Positions 1-12,460 of a DNA stretch of 64,000 nt are shown piece by piece. This DNA is from Calvatia gigantea (taxonomy: Eukaryota > Basidiomycota > Agaricomycetes > Agaricales > Lycoperdaceae). The notes beneath the pieces are model-generated. The model did no database searches, had not been told where the DNA came from, and worked only from the letters and a program-made list of their open reading frames with translations. The stretch lies in NCBI GenBank assembly GCA_025093985.1, contig JACAAK010000011.1:1488001-1552000 (forward strand). Direction: 5' to 3'. Numbering within the stretch: position 1 is the stretch's first letter; every line of letters begins with the position of its first letter. The translations under genes were made by a program, and so were the position numbers.

Positions 1-3000
1 GGTAAATGGTCCGAGGCATTTCGGTGCTATCTTGTTTGATTTGAATGGAAGTCTAAGGTTTCTTTGTTCAAGCCATACTTTTTGTCCTAGGGTGAAGGGT
101 TTGAATTTTGATTTGATTTGTTGTTCCATGCATTCCATTGCTAGTTTGTGGGCAGCTATCGCAGTCTTTTCGTGCATGGTCTAGGGATTCTATTCTTTCT
201 TCAGTGGTAGTGAAGTTTGATTCCTCCAGAATTGTGGGTATTCCATGGGGTTTTGTTCTGTACATGAGTTTGAAGGGTGTTTGTTTTCGATCAGAGTGTG
301 TTTGTGAGTTGTGAGAGAACTTGAGGATTGGGAGTGTTTCGGACCAGGTGGAGGGATTTCCTGTACAATAGATGGACAGGTATGCTGCAATTTCCTGATT
401 GAATCGTTCCGTTGTTCCATCCGATTGAGGGTGGTAGGCCGATGAGAATGATTGGGTGATTCCAAGTCGTTTCATGAGAGCTTGACTGGAATTTGCTCGG
501 AATCTGGGATTGCAGTCGGAGATTATCTTGTCTGGTAGTCCAAATCTGGTGTAGACTTTGTCTATAATTATATCGGTGATTCCTTTGGTGGTGATTTCTT
601 TTGTGCAAGGAGTGAGAATTACCCCCTTTGTAAGTCCATGGTCCACTATGGACAGAATTGAGTCAAATCTGCAGGATTTTGGTAAATCGGTCAGCAGATC
701 CATAGCAATATGGGTGAATGGTCTAGTGAATATTGGTGGTGGTATTGGTTGCAATGGAGGGTGGGAAGGGTTTCGGTTAATTTTAAATTGTTGGCATTTG
801 CTGCATCCTTTGACATAGTTTCATATGAAGGTACTCATTCCTGGCCAATATACTTCAGCTTTGGCCAAGCAATAGGTTTCTTGTTCTCCAGGGTGTTTGA
901 CTGAAGAGTGGTCATGGTATCATTGGATGACGCATCAGTGGAGTTCTATATCTTCTGGGATAATGATTTTCCCTTCAAATGTCATAAGGTTTCCCTGTGA
1001 CATGGGAATTATTCCATATTTTGAGTTAATTGCTTCTGGGGATTCGGATAGAAGTCGTTTCATGGCTTCCATGGTGATTTCATCATGCTTGGATGATTTT
1101 ATGATATTGTTCTGTAGTTCTTGATCAACCACAGAGATGAACAGTTCATTTGGCAATACAATAATTTCATTGAGGAATACTTCTTCGGGTAAGACAATAA
1201 CATTTTCATTGTCATTGTCATCATCTGGGGTATGATCTGGTCGGCATGAGAGGGCGTTGGCAGTGGGTATTTTGGTTCCAGGGACATGTTTGATTGCAAA
1301 GTTGAAGTGTGCGAGGAATCCGAGCCATTGGGCTTGTCTTCTAGAGATATTTTGAGGCTTTCTCCAAAAGGTGAGATTCTTGTGATCAGTCTGTATGGTT
1401 ACATGATGTTGGGCTCCTTCTAGGTAATGTCGCCATTCTTCTAATGTAGGTGATGATGGCAAGGAGTTCTCTATCGTGTATTTCAGTAGTTACTGTTGGG
1501 TAGGGTTGAATGCTTTGGATAGGAAGGCTACTGGATGGTAGTTCCATGTTCAGTATCTTGTTGTGAATAGAACTGCTCCTAAAGCGTATTTTGAGGCATC
1601 GGTTTCGATAAAGAATGGTTTTGTTTGGTCTGGCATTAGTAAAACAGGTTTCTTCATGAATTCAGATTTTAGCCATTTGAAGGCTTCGTTTGCTTTGTTT
1701 TCCCATTCAAACTTCTTTGTTTTGGACAAGAGGGTATTAAGCGGTCAAGAGATGTTGGCATAACAATGTATGAATTTTTGGTAGAAGTTACAGAATCCCA
1801 TAAATTTTCTGACATCACAGATAGTGCAGGGTAAGGGCCATTCTTCTATTCCACAGAGTTTGGTATTGTCCATTTCAATCTTGTCGGGGGAGATTATCAT
1901 GCCGAGATATTCTAGATGGGTTTTGTCGAATTTGCATTTTTCTAGTTTCAGGTACAAGTCGTTGTCCTTCAGGATCTGGAGCACTTCCAGAGTAAGGTGA
2001 TCCATTTCTTCCTGAGTTTTTGCATAGATGAGGATATCGTCCATATAGATTATGATTCCTCCTTTGTCTAGCATTTTTGCGAATATCGTGTCCATCGTCT
2101 TTTGGAAGGTAGCTGGTGAGTTGCACATTCCAAAGAACATGATGTTCGGTTCATAAAGTCCAATTGGGGTTTTAAAGGCAGCTTTCCATTGGTCTCCTTC
2201 TCGAATTCAGACATTATTGTATCCGAGTCGGACATCCATTTTAGTGAATAGTTTTGCTCCTTGAAGTTTATCCATTATAGTTGTTATCATGGGAATGGGG
2301 TACGCATTCTTTTTGGTGTGTTTATTTAGATAACTGGTAGTCCTGACATGGTCAGAGTTTTCCATCCTTCTTTCCTACAAAGAAGAAGGATGAAGCCATG
2401 GGAGATTCAGATTCTCGGATATATTCCTTTTCGGAGGTTTTTCGCTTATGAACTTCTTGAGCTCTTCAGTTTCAAGGGGTGATAAGGGGTACGTTTTTCC
2501 TAGCTCCGGTTTGAAGGTATCTAGGAGTTCGATTTTATGGTCATACAGTCTGGGAGGGGGGAATCGTTCAGATTTCTTGGTATCGAATAGTGATGCGAAT
2601 TTCTTGTATTTCCTGGGTACTTTTGTATCAACTTTTGGGGTTGATTTCTGTGCAAGACTTGTAGCTTGGGTGATCTTCATATTAATTTCAAGTTCATGCA
2701 GAGTTTGAGTGATTCCTGTAGAGTTCATGTTCCAGATGAAATTCATCGAAATCAATGTCTTCCAAGTAGAGTTTGAGTTCATCGATTGAAAGTTCTGGCT
2801 CTTCCGAGCGAAGAATAGCTTCAAAGGCTTTTACAGTGAGTGGGTCAAAGTCTTCGTCTAAATAGGTGTAGCATTCAATGTCAGTTCATTCCATGGATGT
2901 CTAAAGCGATTTCATTGATAGCAGTAGGTCCAGTTTGTGGATTTTACGATTAAGGGTATGATGTTATCATTGCTTCACCATTTGAACTCTTGAGTAGTCC

Positions 3001-3425
3001 AGTTTATGTCCGGGTTTGTTTGTTGTAGCCAAGGGTATCCTAGGATTAGATCTTTGGATCCTATTCCTGAGACGTAGGCTTTCAAAATGGCATTGTTTGC
3101 CATCGATTAAGGTGTTTAGTTCAACACTTTCGTAGATTGATCCATTTTCATTTGGTGTTCCATCCGCATTGGATACCTTGATGGGTTGATCAATAGTACA
3201 GGTTTGTAGTCCTATAGGTATTTGTAAATGTGGAGGAAATAAAGTTTCCTTGAGCTCCTGAGTCAATTAAGGCAGTGACTGGGATGTTTCGTAGGTGGCT
3301 TTGGTTTAGCTCAATGGGAAGGAAAATCGACACTTTGTTGTTCGAGGTAGGGAGTTTGATTAAGTTAATTTGTGGGTTCACCCAACAATTCCTTTACAAG
3401 GATCAGGTGATGCCTTCAAAAATCC
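1..3425 (-). pseudogene. family A pol (copy 1), degraded and cut by the window edge
   Basis: Aspartic protease motif ALIDSGAQGNF lies near 3280. Reverse transcriptase spans about 2870-1745 with YMDD at 2036-2047. RNase H spans about 1745-1200 with the TDHKNLTFW motif. Integrase shows the HHCC region at about 970-780 and a core at 754-68 with D (AMDLL), D (ISDCNPRF, where the family usually has SDRGPQF) and E (TTERFNQE). Several stops and frame changes separate the blocks, so a full polyprotein cannot be made. Proteins of this kind process the polyprotein, copy the RNA to DNA and insert it. Confidence 0.8.
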
Positions 3426-5425
3426 CCAAAGGGTTTGAGGGTCGGGTCAGAGATATAGGCTTCTCTGAATTCCATTCGTTCATCGGTTGGGAGTTCTCTG
3501 ATCATTGCCTGAATATCGAGTGCAGAGATTTTTTGGGTTTGGTTGGGGGTGGCACCAGAGTAGTTCCTGGAAGATTGAGGTCATGATGGCTGTATATAAC
3601 GAGGTGGTTGCATGAGTCTTCATTGTGGTGGGTTGGGCTGTCTGGGTGGTTTTTCCTTAGATAGGTTTGGGTTGGGATTTGGGCAATTGCTAATGAGGTG
3701 TCCAAATTTTCCACAGCCTATGCATTTTCCCACTTTGTAGTGAGCAACTTGTTCAGTGGTGAATACAGTGTTTAGTTGTAGTTCGGGGTCGTCTGGGTCA
3801 TAGATTTCATAGGAGTGGTCTGATTCCTGTTCGGAGTAGTATGGTTCTTCATCTTCATAAGGTGGTTCATAAGAGTCTTGAGGCTCTGCCCATATTTCAT
3901 GTATGGTTCATGGAGGTTGGCAGTTTGGCTGAAAACGAGTGTGGTAGTTCTGTTGGGGGAATCGTGGTGGCTGGTAAGGAGTTGGATTTCAGAAGAAGTT
4001 TCGAGGCCACATTGTGTCAGCTTGACGATTGACTGAGTCTCGTCGTACTGCGTCAGTGTACCATTCAGCGATGGTTTCAGGTGGTCCTTCTTTTCTAGTC
4101 CATACTTCTCTTGCTAGAGAAGGATTAAGTCCGTGTTTGTATTGTTCGATTAACGCTTCATTGTCTTGAATTCCTCCAATAGATGCAAGGCATTGAAATT
4201 CAAGGTTGAAGTCCACAGCAGAAGATTTGTTTTGCTTTAGTTCATACCATTGTCTTCAGTGCAGTGATTTGTTCATCCACCGGGGTGAAGTGTTTCAAGA
4301 TTTCAATTTCAAATTCTTCGAAGGTAGAGTATCTCCAGGGAATGGGTTTTCCATGAGCATTGGTAATTCGGCTTTTATAGTATTGCTCAGACCAGGATCC
4401 GGCTTTTCCTTCGACCATAAGGCCAAGGACAAATCTGATCTGTCTGTTGGTCGTCCATTAAATGCTCTGGGGTTCATTTTGAGGTAGTTCTTGACTAGCA
4501 TCCACCAGGTTTTGAACCTGGGGTTTGTTCCATCAAGGTTAGGAGGTTTTTGTCCGATTTCTTTTGAATTCCCATCATTTCCTACAAATTGAATGGCTGG
4601 AGTACGATGTCTTCGTCGACCTTCTCCTTCTCCTCCAATGGAGAAAGAGAATGGAGTAGAATTGCGGCTGGAGGGCTGTGATGAGGGAGGGGAGGGAGAG
4701 GGCGCTCTTCCTTGTCGACCTCTATGAGGAGGATCTTCTCCTGGAGGTCTTCGTTGTCTGATCCCAAAGATGGGAGTTGTGGCTCCTGATCAGGGTATTG
4801 GTTGGTCGGCTGGTTCAGTGTTCATTTCAGTTTGTGTTTGAGTTGAAGTAGCCATATTTTCGATTTCTGGATGAATTGGCTCTTGTGATTCAAAGCCAGG
4901 GATGTCTGGGTATTTGAGGATGTCTGGAGTGTATAAAAGGTGGGTTCCTTCTCGATTAAGGATGTCTTGGAATGTAGATGGATGTTCGGGTAGCTGATGG
5001 AATGTCTCGTCGTCCTCATCGTCTTTGAGGACTGATGGTAAGGTTTGGGGGTTTTCGATTCCAAATTGGGAGGGGGATATGGCTCTAGATGGTGTCTGTG
5101 GCAGTGATTCTTGAGGTGGGCCCTGCTCGGGCGAATCAGATCGAAAATAGTTGAATTTGCCACTTTGTGATGGCTTTGGTGGTTCAGGCTCAATAGACTT
5201 TCTTGTAGGTGCAGGTAATTCTTGTAGTAACTTTGGTTTTTGTGATCTGGTACATGGGGTGTGATAGATTCTTTCTAAGAATGGTACTGAAGGTCCTTCT
5301 GGTTTATTAGTACGTTGGGGAGGTGGCATAGTAGGAGATTCGAAGGAGTGTTGGGTTGGTGTGTGGAAAGATCATTCTGGGGATGAGGAAGGAGGATGTG
5401 AGGGATGTTTCCCTTTTCGCAACAT
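3416..5425 (-). pseudogene. family A gag (copy 1), interrupted
   Basis: Starts at the Met codon at 5425 (first residues MLRKGK, shared with the copy at 15598) and ends at the TGA at 3416-3418. The N-terminal third is proline/serine-rich and probably disordered. The central part matches a retrotransposon gag helical domain, with WWMLVKNYLEMNP-like sequence in the sister copy. A single CCHC knuckle (CIGCGKFGHLISNC) lies at about 3682-3723. In-frame stops and shifts interrupt the frame, for example between 5329 and 5425 and around 4200-4600. Gag forms the particle and packages RNA. The pol frame is entered at the GGATTTTT run (3418-3425, minus strand). Confidence 0.75.
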
Positions 5426-5685
5426 GGTAAAAAAGAACAGATAGCAGGTAACCAGGCCTGCTCTATTCAATGCAGCTGTGCAGGAGGCTTCTTGACATGT
5501 CAAATGCATGAAGGATAAAGGAAAGTAACAAGACTAGTGGTGAACAGTCCCACTCTTCTCAATGCTGCTTGGCGGAGGACAGATAAGCAAACTAGTAGAT
5601 CCCAAAGTTCTACTCTTCTTGACCCTATTACCAGGAAGGCTTCTCAATGTCAAACTGGACAGAGGAATAATCAGCAGAAGCTGGC

Positions 5686-6343
5686 TGTAAGAGTCGTGTA
5701 GAAACGAGAGAAGGGGTGAGGTTATTCTTATGTTACATGCATTACCTTACTTCGCAACTGGGCCCAGATCATCTCCACTCAGAGAGAGGTTCAACGCTAT
5801 GACCCAGGAGTATTCAACAAGTCTCAATGACCTCTGTGCAGGCTTTGGATTGCTCCCTCGAGTAGAAGCTCGTGCTTGCCTGAGAAGTCCAAGTTAAATA
5901 TCACTGCAGTCCCCAAGGTTGTTAGCCTTGTAGCAGACGAGTGAAGATAAGGAAGCTTGTTACTAGAATAACCTGAGGTAATACAGAGTAGTACTTAAGG
6001 TTTATATACTAGCTACGAGTAAGAAATGAGAGATTACGTAGTAAGTAGATATGAGTCAATGAGAAACTACTATGAGTTAATTGGTAATCTAAGGAGTCAT
6101 AGGGATAAATGAAATGAAGACAAAGGAAGGAGTACAAGTCATGAGAAGATGGGAACAAGTAAATAGAAGATTGATGAAAGTGAAACAGGAACATGATTCA
6201 GAATGAATCATAAGAAGCAAAGATAGAAGTACATGATGATAAATAAAGAACGGACCAGGGTATAGGGATGGAAAGAAAGAAAGTTTATAAAGAAGGTTAA
6301 TATGGGGATGCAGAGAGTCCGGGGATGTGGTAAGTTTGTAACA
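5686..6343 (-). repeat. family A 5' LTR (copy 1)
   Basis: Reverse complement of the sequence at 14683-15340, with the same 658-bp length. It begins TGTTACAAAC and ends CTCTTACA. The outer end is fixed by the abrupt junction with family B RNase H sequence at 6343/6344. The inner end is inferred from the TTACA terminus and from the similar length (617 bp) of the solo LTR at 24702-25318, so it is less certain. Confidence 0.65.
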
Positions 6344-8676
6344 CTCCTTGTCATATATTTCATAGTTCTGTTCTGCTGGTGACAGTGTTCGTGATGTGAA
6401 AGCAATTGGATGCCATTTGTCTTCTTGTAGCTGTGAAAGTGCCCCCCCTAATGCATAGTCCAATGCATCAACTTCTATTCTGAATTGGCCATGTCTTTGT
6501 GGCAATGTCAGGACAGGCTCTTCGGTGATACATTTCTTGAGTCAGTTGAATGAGTCTTGGTGTTCTTGTGTCCATTCCCATGTGGTTGCCCCTTTGAGTT
6601 TGTTTAAGGGCCCCGCAATCATACTGAAGTTTTTGATGAAATGTCGATAGTAGTTTGTAAAGCCCAGGAACCTTTCTACTCCTTTGGTGTTCTTGGGTTC
6701 GGGCCAGTCCCATACCGATTTCACTTTGTCTTCTTCCATTTCAATTCATCCATGTCCTACCCAAACTCCTAGCATTGGAATTTCTTCTGTGTCGAAGATA
6801 CACTTGGTTCGTTTGAAGTATAAATTGTACTGGGCTACTTGTTCTAGAAATTGTATTGTTCATTCCTTTAGTTGCTCCTTAGTGTCTCCTGGGATGGCGA
6901 AGTCATCCATATAGTTTACAATGTCTCCATTTTGTAAGAGGTCATGGAAGATGCTTGTCATCATTCTGGAGAACGTTCCTGGTGAATTGCTTAGGCTGAA
7001 ATACATGACTGTTGGTTCGAAGAGCCCTTCATTGGTAAGGAAGGCAGCTTTCCATTCATCACCTTCTTTGATCCTGACATTGTTGTATCCCCAGATGATG
7101 TCCAGTTTATTGAAATATTTCACCTTTTCAAGCTTGTCAATTACTTCACCAATTCTTGGCAATGGTGTTTTGTCTTTGATTACCACATTGTTTAGTCATC
7201 TGTAGTCTTGGATTAGCCTTTTGGATCTGTCTTTCTTTGGGATGAAGAATGTTGGTGCTGTATATGGGGATTTCGATAGTCGTATTCACCCTGATTCTAG
7301 GTTCTCCTTGATGAATGATTTGAGTTCATCCTGTTCTTTGATCGTCATGTTGTACGTCCCTGCACTTATTTCCTTTGGGGCATCTTTGGTTAGAACTATC
7401 TCATGGTCCCATTCAGTTCATTCTGGGAGCTTGTCGAATGTTGTTTTGTTGAATAGGTGTGTGAATGGTTGTACATAGTCTGGTAGGTCTTCCAGTTTGG
7501 TTGGGTCTGGTTCATCTTCTTCTTCCCATAAGTCTTCTATAGTGGCTATGCTTCATATGTTTTCAGTGATAGGAATGTTCTGATGGGGAAATTGGCAGCC
7601 TGGTGGGCATCAGGTGAACTTGATTTCTCTGTTGTTCCAGTCCACCTCTGGGTTGTATTTGACTAGCCAATCATGTTCTAGGAAGACTTCTGCTCTGTCC
7701 TGTAGTTGTACGACTGAAGCCTCGATTTGTTCCTTGTGTCTCTGGATGTCGATGTTGATTGTGGTTGTCTCCATTACTTTTCTGCCTTGAATTCGTGTTC
7801 CACAGTTTAGACCAAAATTTTTTCCAGTTTCAAGTATCCAGTTTTTATCCACTAGTTTTTTTGTCTGCTGTAGTGCTCCTATTTACAATGTTTGATGTTA
7901 TTTCTTGTCCATGTTTGCATTTTGTCATAGATTTAGGTACACTTTTTTTCTAGAAGTGTAGAATTCTTCTGTATCCTGATACAAGTTTTTATGTAAGGTC
8001 ACCTACTTGGATCTTGCAAAAATCCTTCTGATCCTTTTTGGTCCTTTTTTCCTCATTGGTCTACTATATGGTCAGGTTGGTTTGCCCTCTTCCTGATTGA
8101 GTAGTTAAAACCTGGGATTTTTGCATCTTACGTTAGCCAAAATCCACCATTTCATTTGGTCATCCTTTGTCCTTGAGTTGATCTACTTTACAGGGTTACC
8201 CCCTCCTAAATGGGCCATAATTTTCCTTCTCCTATTTAGGTTATGTCATTTTGCAATGAGAGTTGGTGGTTTCCACCATAGTACACTTGGTGATGGTGGT
8301 AACCAGTATTGTGTTAATTTTGTGCTTCTTTCGAATAAGTGGCATGCTATGTATTGCTTTTTTTAAAGTTCAAACATTGATATGCGATTTTGATTTCCAG
8401 TTTCATGTTTGGTCTCCATCCTTTCCTTTCAGATTTAGAAAGTCCTTTAAATTCTTGGAAAAAACCTCCAGTTCCAAGTTCAGGTCAGATGGCTGGGCTT
8501 CAAGTCTATTTGCGAGTTCCCCCGAGCTGGCTGATCTTAGCTCGGCACATAGCAATTTTTAAACTTAAAATGCTGCTCTCCCATTATCATTTGTGTGGAC
8601 CTGAAGAATCAGGTTAGCTTAGTATTCTGAGGGTCGTTTGGGGTAACTGAGTGGTATTGGAGTCATGGTGTTGTTA
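6344..8676 (-). mobile_element. family B Ty3/gypsy remnant, minus strand (RNase H to gag), left arm of an inverted repeat
   Basis: From 6344 to about 7797 the minus strand encodes clear family B RNase H (FRIEVDALDYALGGALS), reverse transcriptase with YMDDFAIPGD, and the end of protease. From 7797 to about 8676 the sequence still tracks family B protease and gag in reverse complement (compare 9030-10130) but with very frequent small indels, so no frame survives. The right end joins head-on to the leader of the plus-strand B copy. The left end is interrupted by the family A LTR at 6343. Confidence 0.8.
6811..7797 (-). repeat. inverted repeat, left arm (about 987 bp)
   Basis: Reverse complement of 10131-11118. 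Every stretch I compared is identical, and the translations in both frames match throughout. Both arms are family B reverse transcriptase plus the end of protease. Identity stops sharply at both ends. Confidence 0.85.
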
Positions 8677-8747
8677 AGCGTCCCCCACCTCCCTTGCACA
8701 GAGTAGGCTGAAACAGGCCTGAACAGGAGTAACCCAGGAGCTAGTAT

Positions 8748-9878
8748 ATGAGCCCGAACCCAGACAAATACAGAGAACTGAATCTTGAAGTCATTGATGA
8801 TGAGTCTGAAACATTAGATGAAGAAGAAACAGGGAACCCCGAAGTACCTGAAGAACCAACCAGAGAAACACATGATGAATCCGGAGCAATCCCAGCAGAG
8901 GAAGAAGTATTATCAGAACTTCTAAACGAACTCGACCTAGCAGAGGAAGAATTAGTCCATCAGGAGAAATCAGACAAATCAAGCTCAGATGAAACAGAAT
9001 CAGAAACAGACTCCGACATGACCAACAATACAGTAGTACCCACAACAGCGCCCAGTGGGAAAGGCTTAGTGCCAGACCTGGGATTCTTCGATGGTACCCA
9101 CACCAAATTCGATAATTGGTGGAGAGCCATGACGCTCTTCATGAAGTTTAACAAAATTGTCTCAGCTGATGACCGAGCTATAGCAGTCCTAGCCAGGCTG
9201 CGAGGAGGAACTGCAGGAGCATATGCAGCTATGAGAGCACCAGCCATCTTGGAATCCGAAGACTTGGTAGACTGGAAGGTTTTTTCCAAAGAATTTAGAA
9301 GGACCTTCTCAGACAATGCCTCGAACAGTAAAGCAGAATGGCAGATTGAAAAATTCAAACAAGGAAATCAAAATACTGCTGACTATCTAATTGAATTTGA
9401 AGTTTTGAAAAGCAAAGCCAAGACCAATAGCAAGCATGCCATGTTCTTACTTAGGAAAAACACCCAACAAGATATCATACACATGATTACTGGTTATCCA
9501 CCTTCAGCCAGGCTGGATACATATGTGGAATGGAAAGAAGCCATACTCTCCATTGGACAAGAATATGAAGCATCCGAATATTGAGGAGATAGGAAAACAA
9601 ACACTGGCACCACCTATGGAGGGATGGGTGAACCCATGGAGATAGGAAGTAGACGTCATATCTTCAATGACAAAGGAGAGCCGAAATGCTACAATTGTGG
9701 CATTTTTGGCCACATCGCCAAGGACTGCAAAAAACCCAAGGGGTTAATATACTACAACTGCAGCAAGAAGGGGCACATAGCCAAAGCCTGCACCATATCC
9801 AAGAAGATCCAAGTCTGAGGAGTAGAAGAAGTCACCAACAAAGAAGGAAAGGATTTTTCCAAAGACTCCAAGTAGGTG
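8748..9878 (+). pseudogene. family B gag (plus-strand copy), nonsense-interrupted
   Basis: Starts ATG at 8748 (MSPNPDKYRE) and reads 278 residues to a TGA at 9582. It continues in the same frame through two CCHC knuckles (CYNCGIFGHIAKDC and YYNCSKKGHIAKAC, the first Cys of the second replaced by Tyr) to the TAG at 9876-9878, with another TGA at 9816-9818. The first 110 residues are acidic. The following helical gag domain (FDNWWRAMTLFMKFNKI) matches the complete element at 57548. Gag coats the RNA in the particle. The GGATTTTT run at 9851-9858 is where pol begins in the -1 frame. Confidence 0.8.
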
Positions 9879-11118
9879 CTACCTTGAGAGTCAAAAAGCT
9901 TGTATCTAGGATATCAGACAAATTCTACACGATTCCTCAGAAAAGAAAGTGTGAACTAAATCTAAAAGGAAAAATACAAACAGCAGGAAAAGAAATAACA
10001 GTCAACACCATTGTAGACTCAGGATGCACTACCAGCAGCATCAGCAAAAAACTAGTGGATGAAGAAAGACTCCCTACCCAGAAACTGGAACAACAAATTT
10101 TGGTACTAAACGTGGATGGAACACCTAATCAAGGCAGAAAAGTAATGGAGACAACCACAATCAACATCGACATCCAGAGACACAAGGAACAAATCGAGGC
10201 TTCAGTCGTACAACTACAGGACAGAGCAGAAGTCTTCCTAGAACATGATTGGCTAGTCAAATACAACCCAGAGGTGGACTGGAACAACAGAGAAATCAAG
10301 TTCACCTGATGCCCACCAGGCTGCCAATTTCCCCATCAGAACATTCCTATCACTGAAAACATATGAAGCATAGCCACTATAGAAGACTTATGGGAAGAAG
10401 AAGATGAACCAGACCCAACCAAACTGGAAGACCTACCAGACTATGTACAACCATTCACACACCTATTCAACAAAACAACATTCGACAAGCTCCCAGAATG
10501 AACTGAATGGGACCATGAGATAGTTCTAACCAAAGATGCCCCAAAGGAAATAAGTGCAGGGACGTACAACATGACGATCAAAGAACAGGATGAACTCAAA
10601 TCATTCATCAAGGAGAACCTAGAATCAGGGTGAATACGACTATCGAAATCCCCATATACAGCACCAACATTCTTCATCCCAAAGAAAGACAGATCCAAAA
10701 GGCTAATCCAAGACTACAGATGACTAAACAATGTGGTAATCAAAGACAAAACACCATTGCCAAGAATTGGTGAAGTAATTGACAAGCTTGAAAAGGTGAA
10801 ATATTTCAATAAACTGGACATCATCTGGGGATACAACAATGTCAGGATCAAAGAAGGTGATGAATGGAAAGCTGCCTTCCTTACCAATGAAGGGCTCTTC
10901 GAACCAACAGTCATGTATTTCAGCCTAAGCAATTCACCAGGAACGTTCTCCAGAATGATGACAAGCATCTTCCATGACCTCTTACAAAATGGAGACATTG
11001 TAAACTATATGGATGACTTCGCCATCCCAGGAGACACTAAGGAGCAACTAAAGGAATGAACAATACAATTTCTAGAACAAGTAGCCCAGTACAATTTATA
11101 CTTCAAACGAACCAAGTG
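9851..11118 (+). pseudogene. family B pol fragment (protease, partial RT)
   Basis: In the -1 frame relative to gag. The protease motif VDSGCTTSSIS lies near 10013-10050. RT begins after about 10560, and YMDDFAIPGD lies near 11005-11035. TGA codons interrupt at about 10307, 10499, 10633 and 10708. The copy is cut at 11118. Confidence 0.75.
10131..11118 (+). repeat. inverted repeat, right arm (about 987 bp)
   Basis: Partner of 6811-7797, separated from it by about 2.3 kb. The right limit is also where this B copy is cut, just before the LTR beginning at 11139. Confidence 0.85.
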
Positions 11119-11138
11119 CTTTTCTATTCACTTATTAT

Positions 11139-11445
11139 TGTTATGACCTTAGTCTGAGTAAACCTCAGGTTGCAACTTAGGCTAAGACTTGAGGGTGAGT
11201 AAGGGGAGGAGAACTAGAGATGGTTAAGCATACCAGATACAATGGATGTATGTACACTTAAATACAGAGAGTCATCCAGTTGAATGGATGGGGTAACTAC
11301 ATGAAACATCTGGTAGAGTAGGCATAGTAGTTAATTTGAGTCATAGCCAGAAATTGCTCAACAGAAATAGATGAAACAGATGTACTAGTGGTATGGGAAT
11401 GCAGACAAGAATGGAGTATGATATGATCAGTGAAAATCCATAACA
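11139..11445 (-). repeat. family B 3' LTR of the TSD-flanked element
   Basis: 307 bp, beginning TGTTATGACC and ending CCATAACA on the plus strand. Compared with 23707-24013 there are 16 differences, 15 of them transitions, and no indels. Confidence 0.9.
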
Positions 11446-11470
11446 ATACCCCCCAATTTGGCTTCATGCC

Positions 11471-12455
11471 TCAGAAAGCTTCATCAAAGTCGCCATTGAC
11501 CATGGTGGAGGCGAGGGCTTTCTTGGTGGCTCCAATGAGGTACTTTCCATCATTCAAGCATGCAAAGAAGACAGGCAAGTGGCTTCAACTGTCTTGACAG
11601 ATAGGGACTGGGACTCCATTGAATGGGAAGTTGGTTGTGGTGAAGTTGTCCCAGTAGTTCTTGACTATTGTTTTCCAGTAGTGTCGGTCCTTTTCTTGTC
11701 CTGGTAACACAGTGTGGAATCTTGCAGGAGGGAGAAAAACCAATACAAGTTGTGGCAAAGTAATAGTTTTTATGAAGCGGTGGAGTGAGTTGACTTCTTC
11801 CTTCATGGAGACAGTTGTTTCTTCGTCCATGGGTGTGTCAGATTAGGTCAGTGGCATGGAGTTGATTGTGGTGTGGAGCTCAGAGAGGGTGCTATGGATC
11901 CTATTGATGAGGGCATCAATCTCCAGATCCTTGGTGGTCTTATCGTGTCTGAGTAGGTTCATTGCTACATTGGTGAGCTCTAGGAAGATATCTGCGATGT
12001 CGAGGTGTTTGAATACTTCTAGTCCGAGGTCGATGCAGTTGTGGAGGCTGTGGACATGATCTTGTTTGCTGGGTGTGAGTATGGATTGCTCTAAGGCTCA
12101 GAAGATGGTGGAAATGTATTGGTTGGTGGATGAGGATGCATTGGCAAACCCTGCATACATGTTGGCAAAGGTGATGCATGTGGTGGCAAGGGCAATGTGC
12201 CTGTTGACAACTAGTCACTTATTTTGAGTGGTGATGGTTTCTATTTCGCTGTTGGTGGCCTTGTCAACATCTTTTAGTAGGGATTCAAGGAGTCCCTGTG
12301 CTGGAGATGGTGTGGTGGCGAGGTTGTAACGAGTGCCTTGAGGAGCAGGTGCTTGACTGTTGCCTGGCTCTGGAAGGGGAACGGAGGAGATTATAGTTGG
12401 GTTGGGGTGGACAAGGGAATGAATAGTGACACAGTTGGCTTGGGAGGAAGGTATA
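11471..12455 (-). pseudogene. family B ORF3, decayed copy
   Basis: The minus-strand translation aligns along its whole length with the intact 328-residue ORF3 at 62287-63273. It starts just after the pol stop (TAG then CCA), where the expected ATG reads ATA, and ends with a stop at 11471-11473, 26 bp from the LTR. At least three nonsense codons interrupt it. The longest open part is 11585-11830 (MDEETTVSMKEE...). The matching length and position in two separately decayed copies show ORF3 is a normal part of family B. The function is not recognised. Confidence 0.75.
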
Positions 12456-12460
12456 TCTGG

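Larger units (their letters stand above)
1..6343 (-). mobile_element. Ty3/gypsy chromovirus-like LTR retrotransposon, family A copy 1 (5' LTR, gag, pol; 3' end off the window)
   Basis: On the minus strand the order is LTR (5686-6343), gag with a CCHC knuckle, protease with a DSG motif, reverse transcriptase with YMDD, RNase H, and the zinc-binding and catalytic parts of integrase. This is the Ty3/gypsy order. The element runs off the left edge just after the integrase core. Its right end (TGTTACAAAC on the minus strand) interrupts the RNase H reading frame of a family B copy, so A inserted into B. The frames are broken by stops and shifts, so this copy is probably inactive. The missing 3' part (chromodomain, ORF3) is represented by the fragment at 25888-27397. 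Confidence 0.9.
8677..11118 (+). mobile_element. family B Ty3/gypsy remnant, plus strand (leader, gag, protease, partial RT)
   Basis: It begins with the untranslated leader seen after other B LTRs (GTTAAGCGTCCCCCACC). It then carries gag (8748-9878), protease, and reverse transcriptase up to just past YMDD, where it is truncated at 11118. No LTR is attached at either end. Nonsense codons are present, including TGA at 10708-10710 in the DYR*LNN stretch of RT. Confidence 0.85.
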
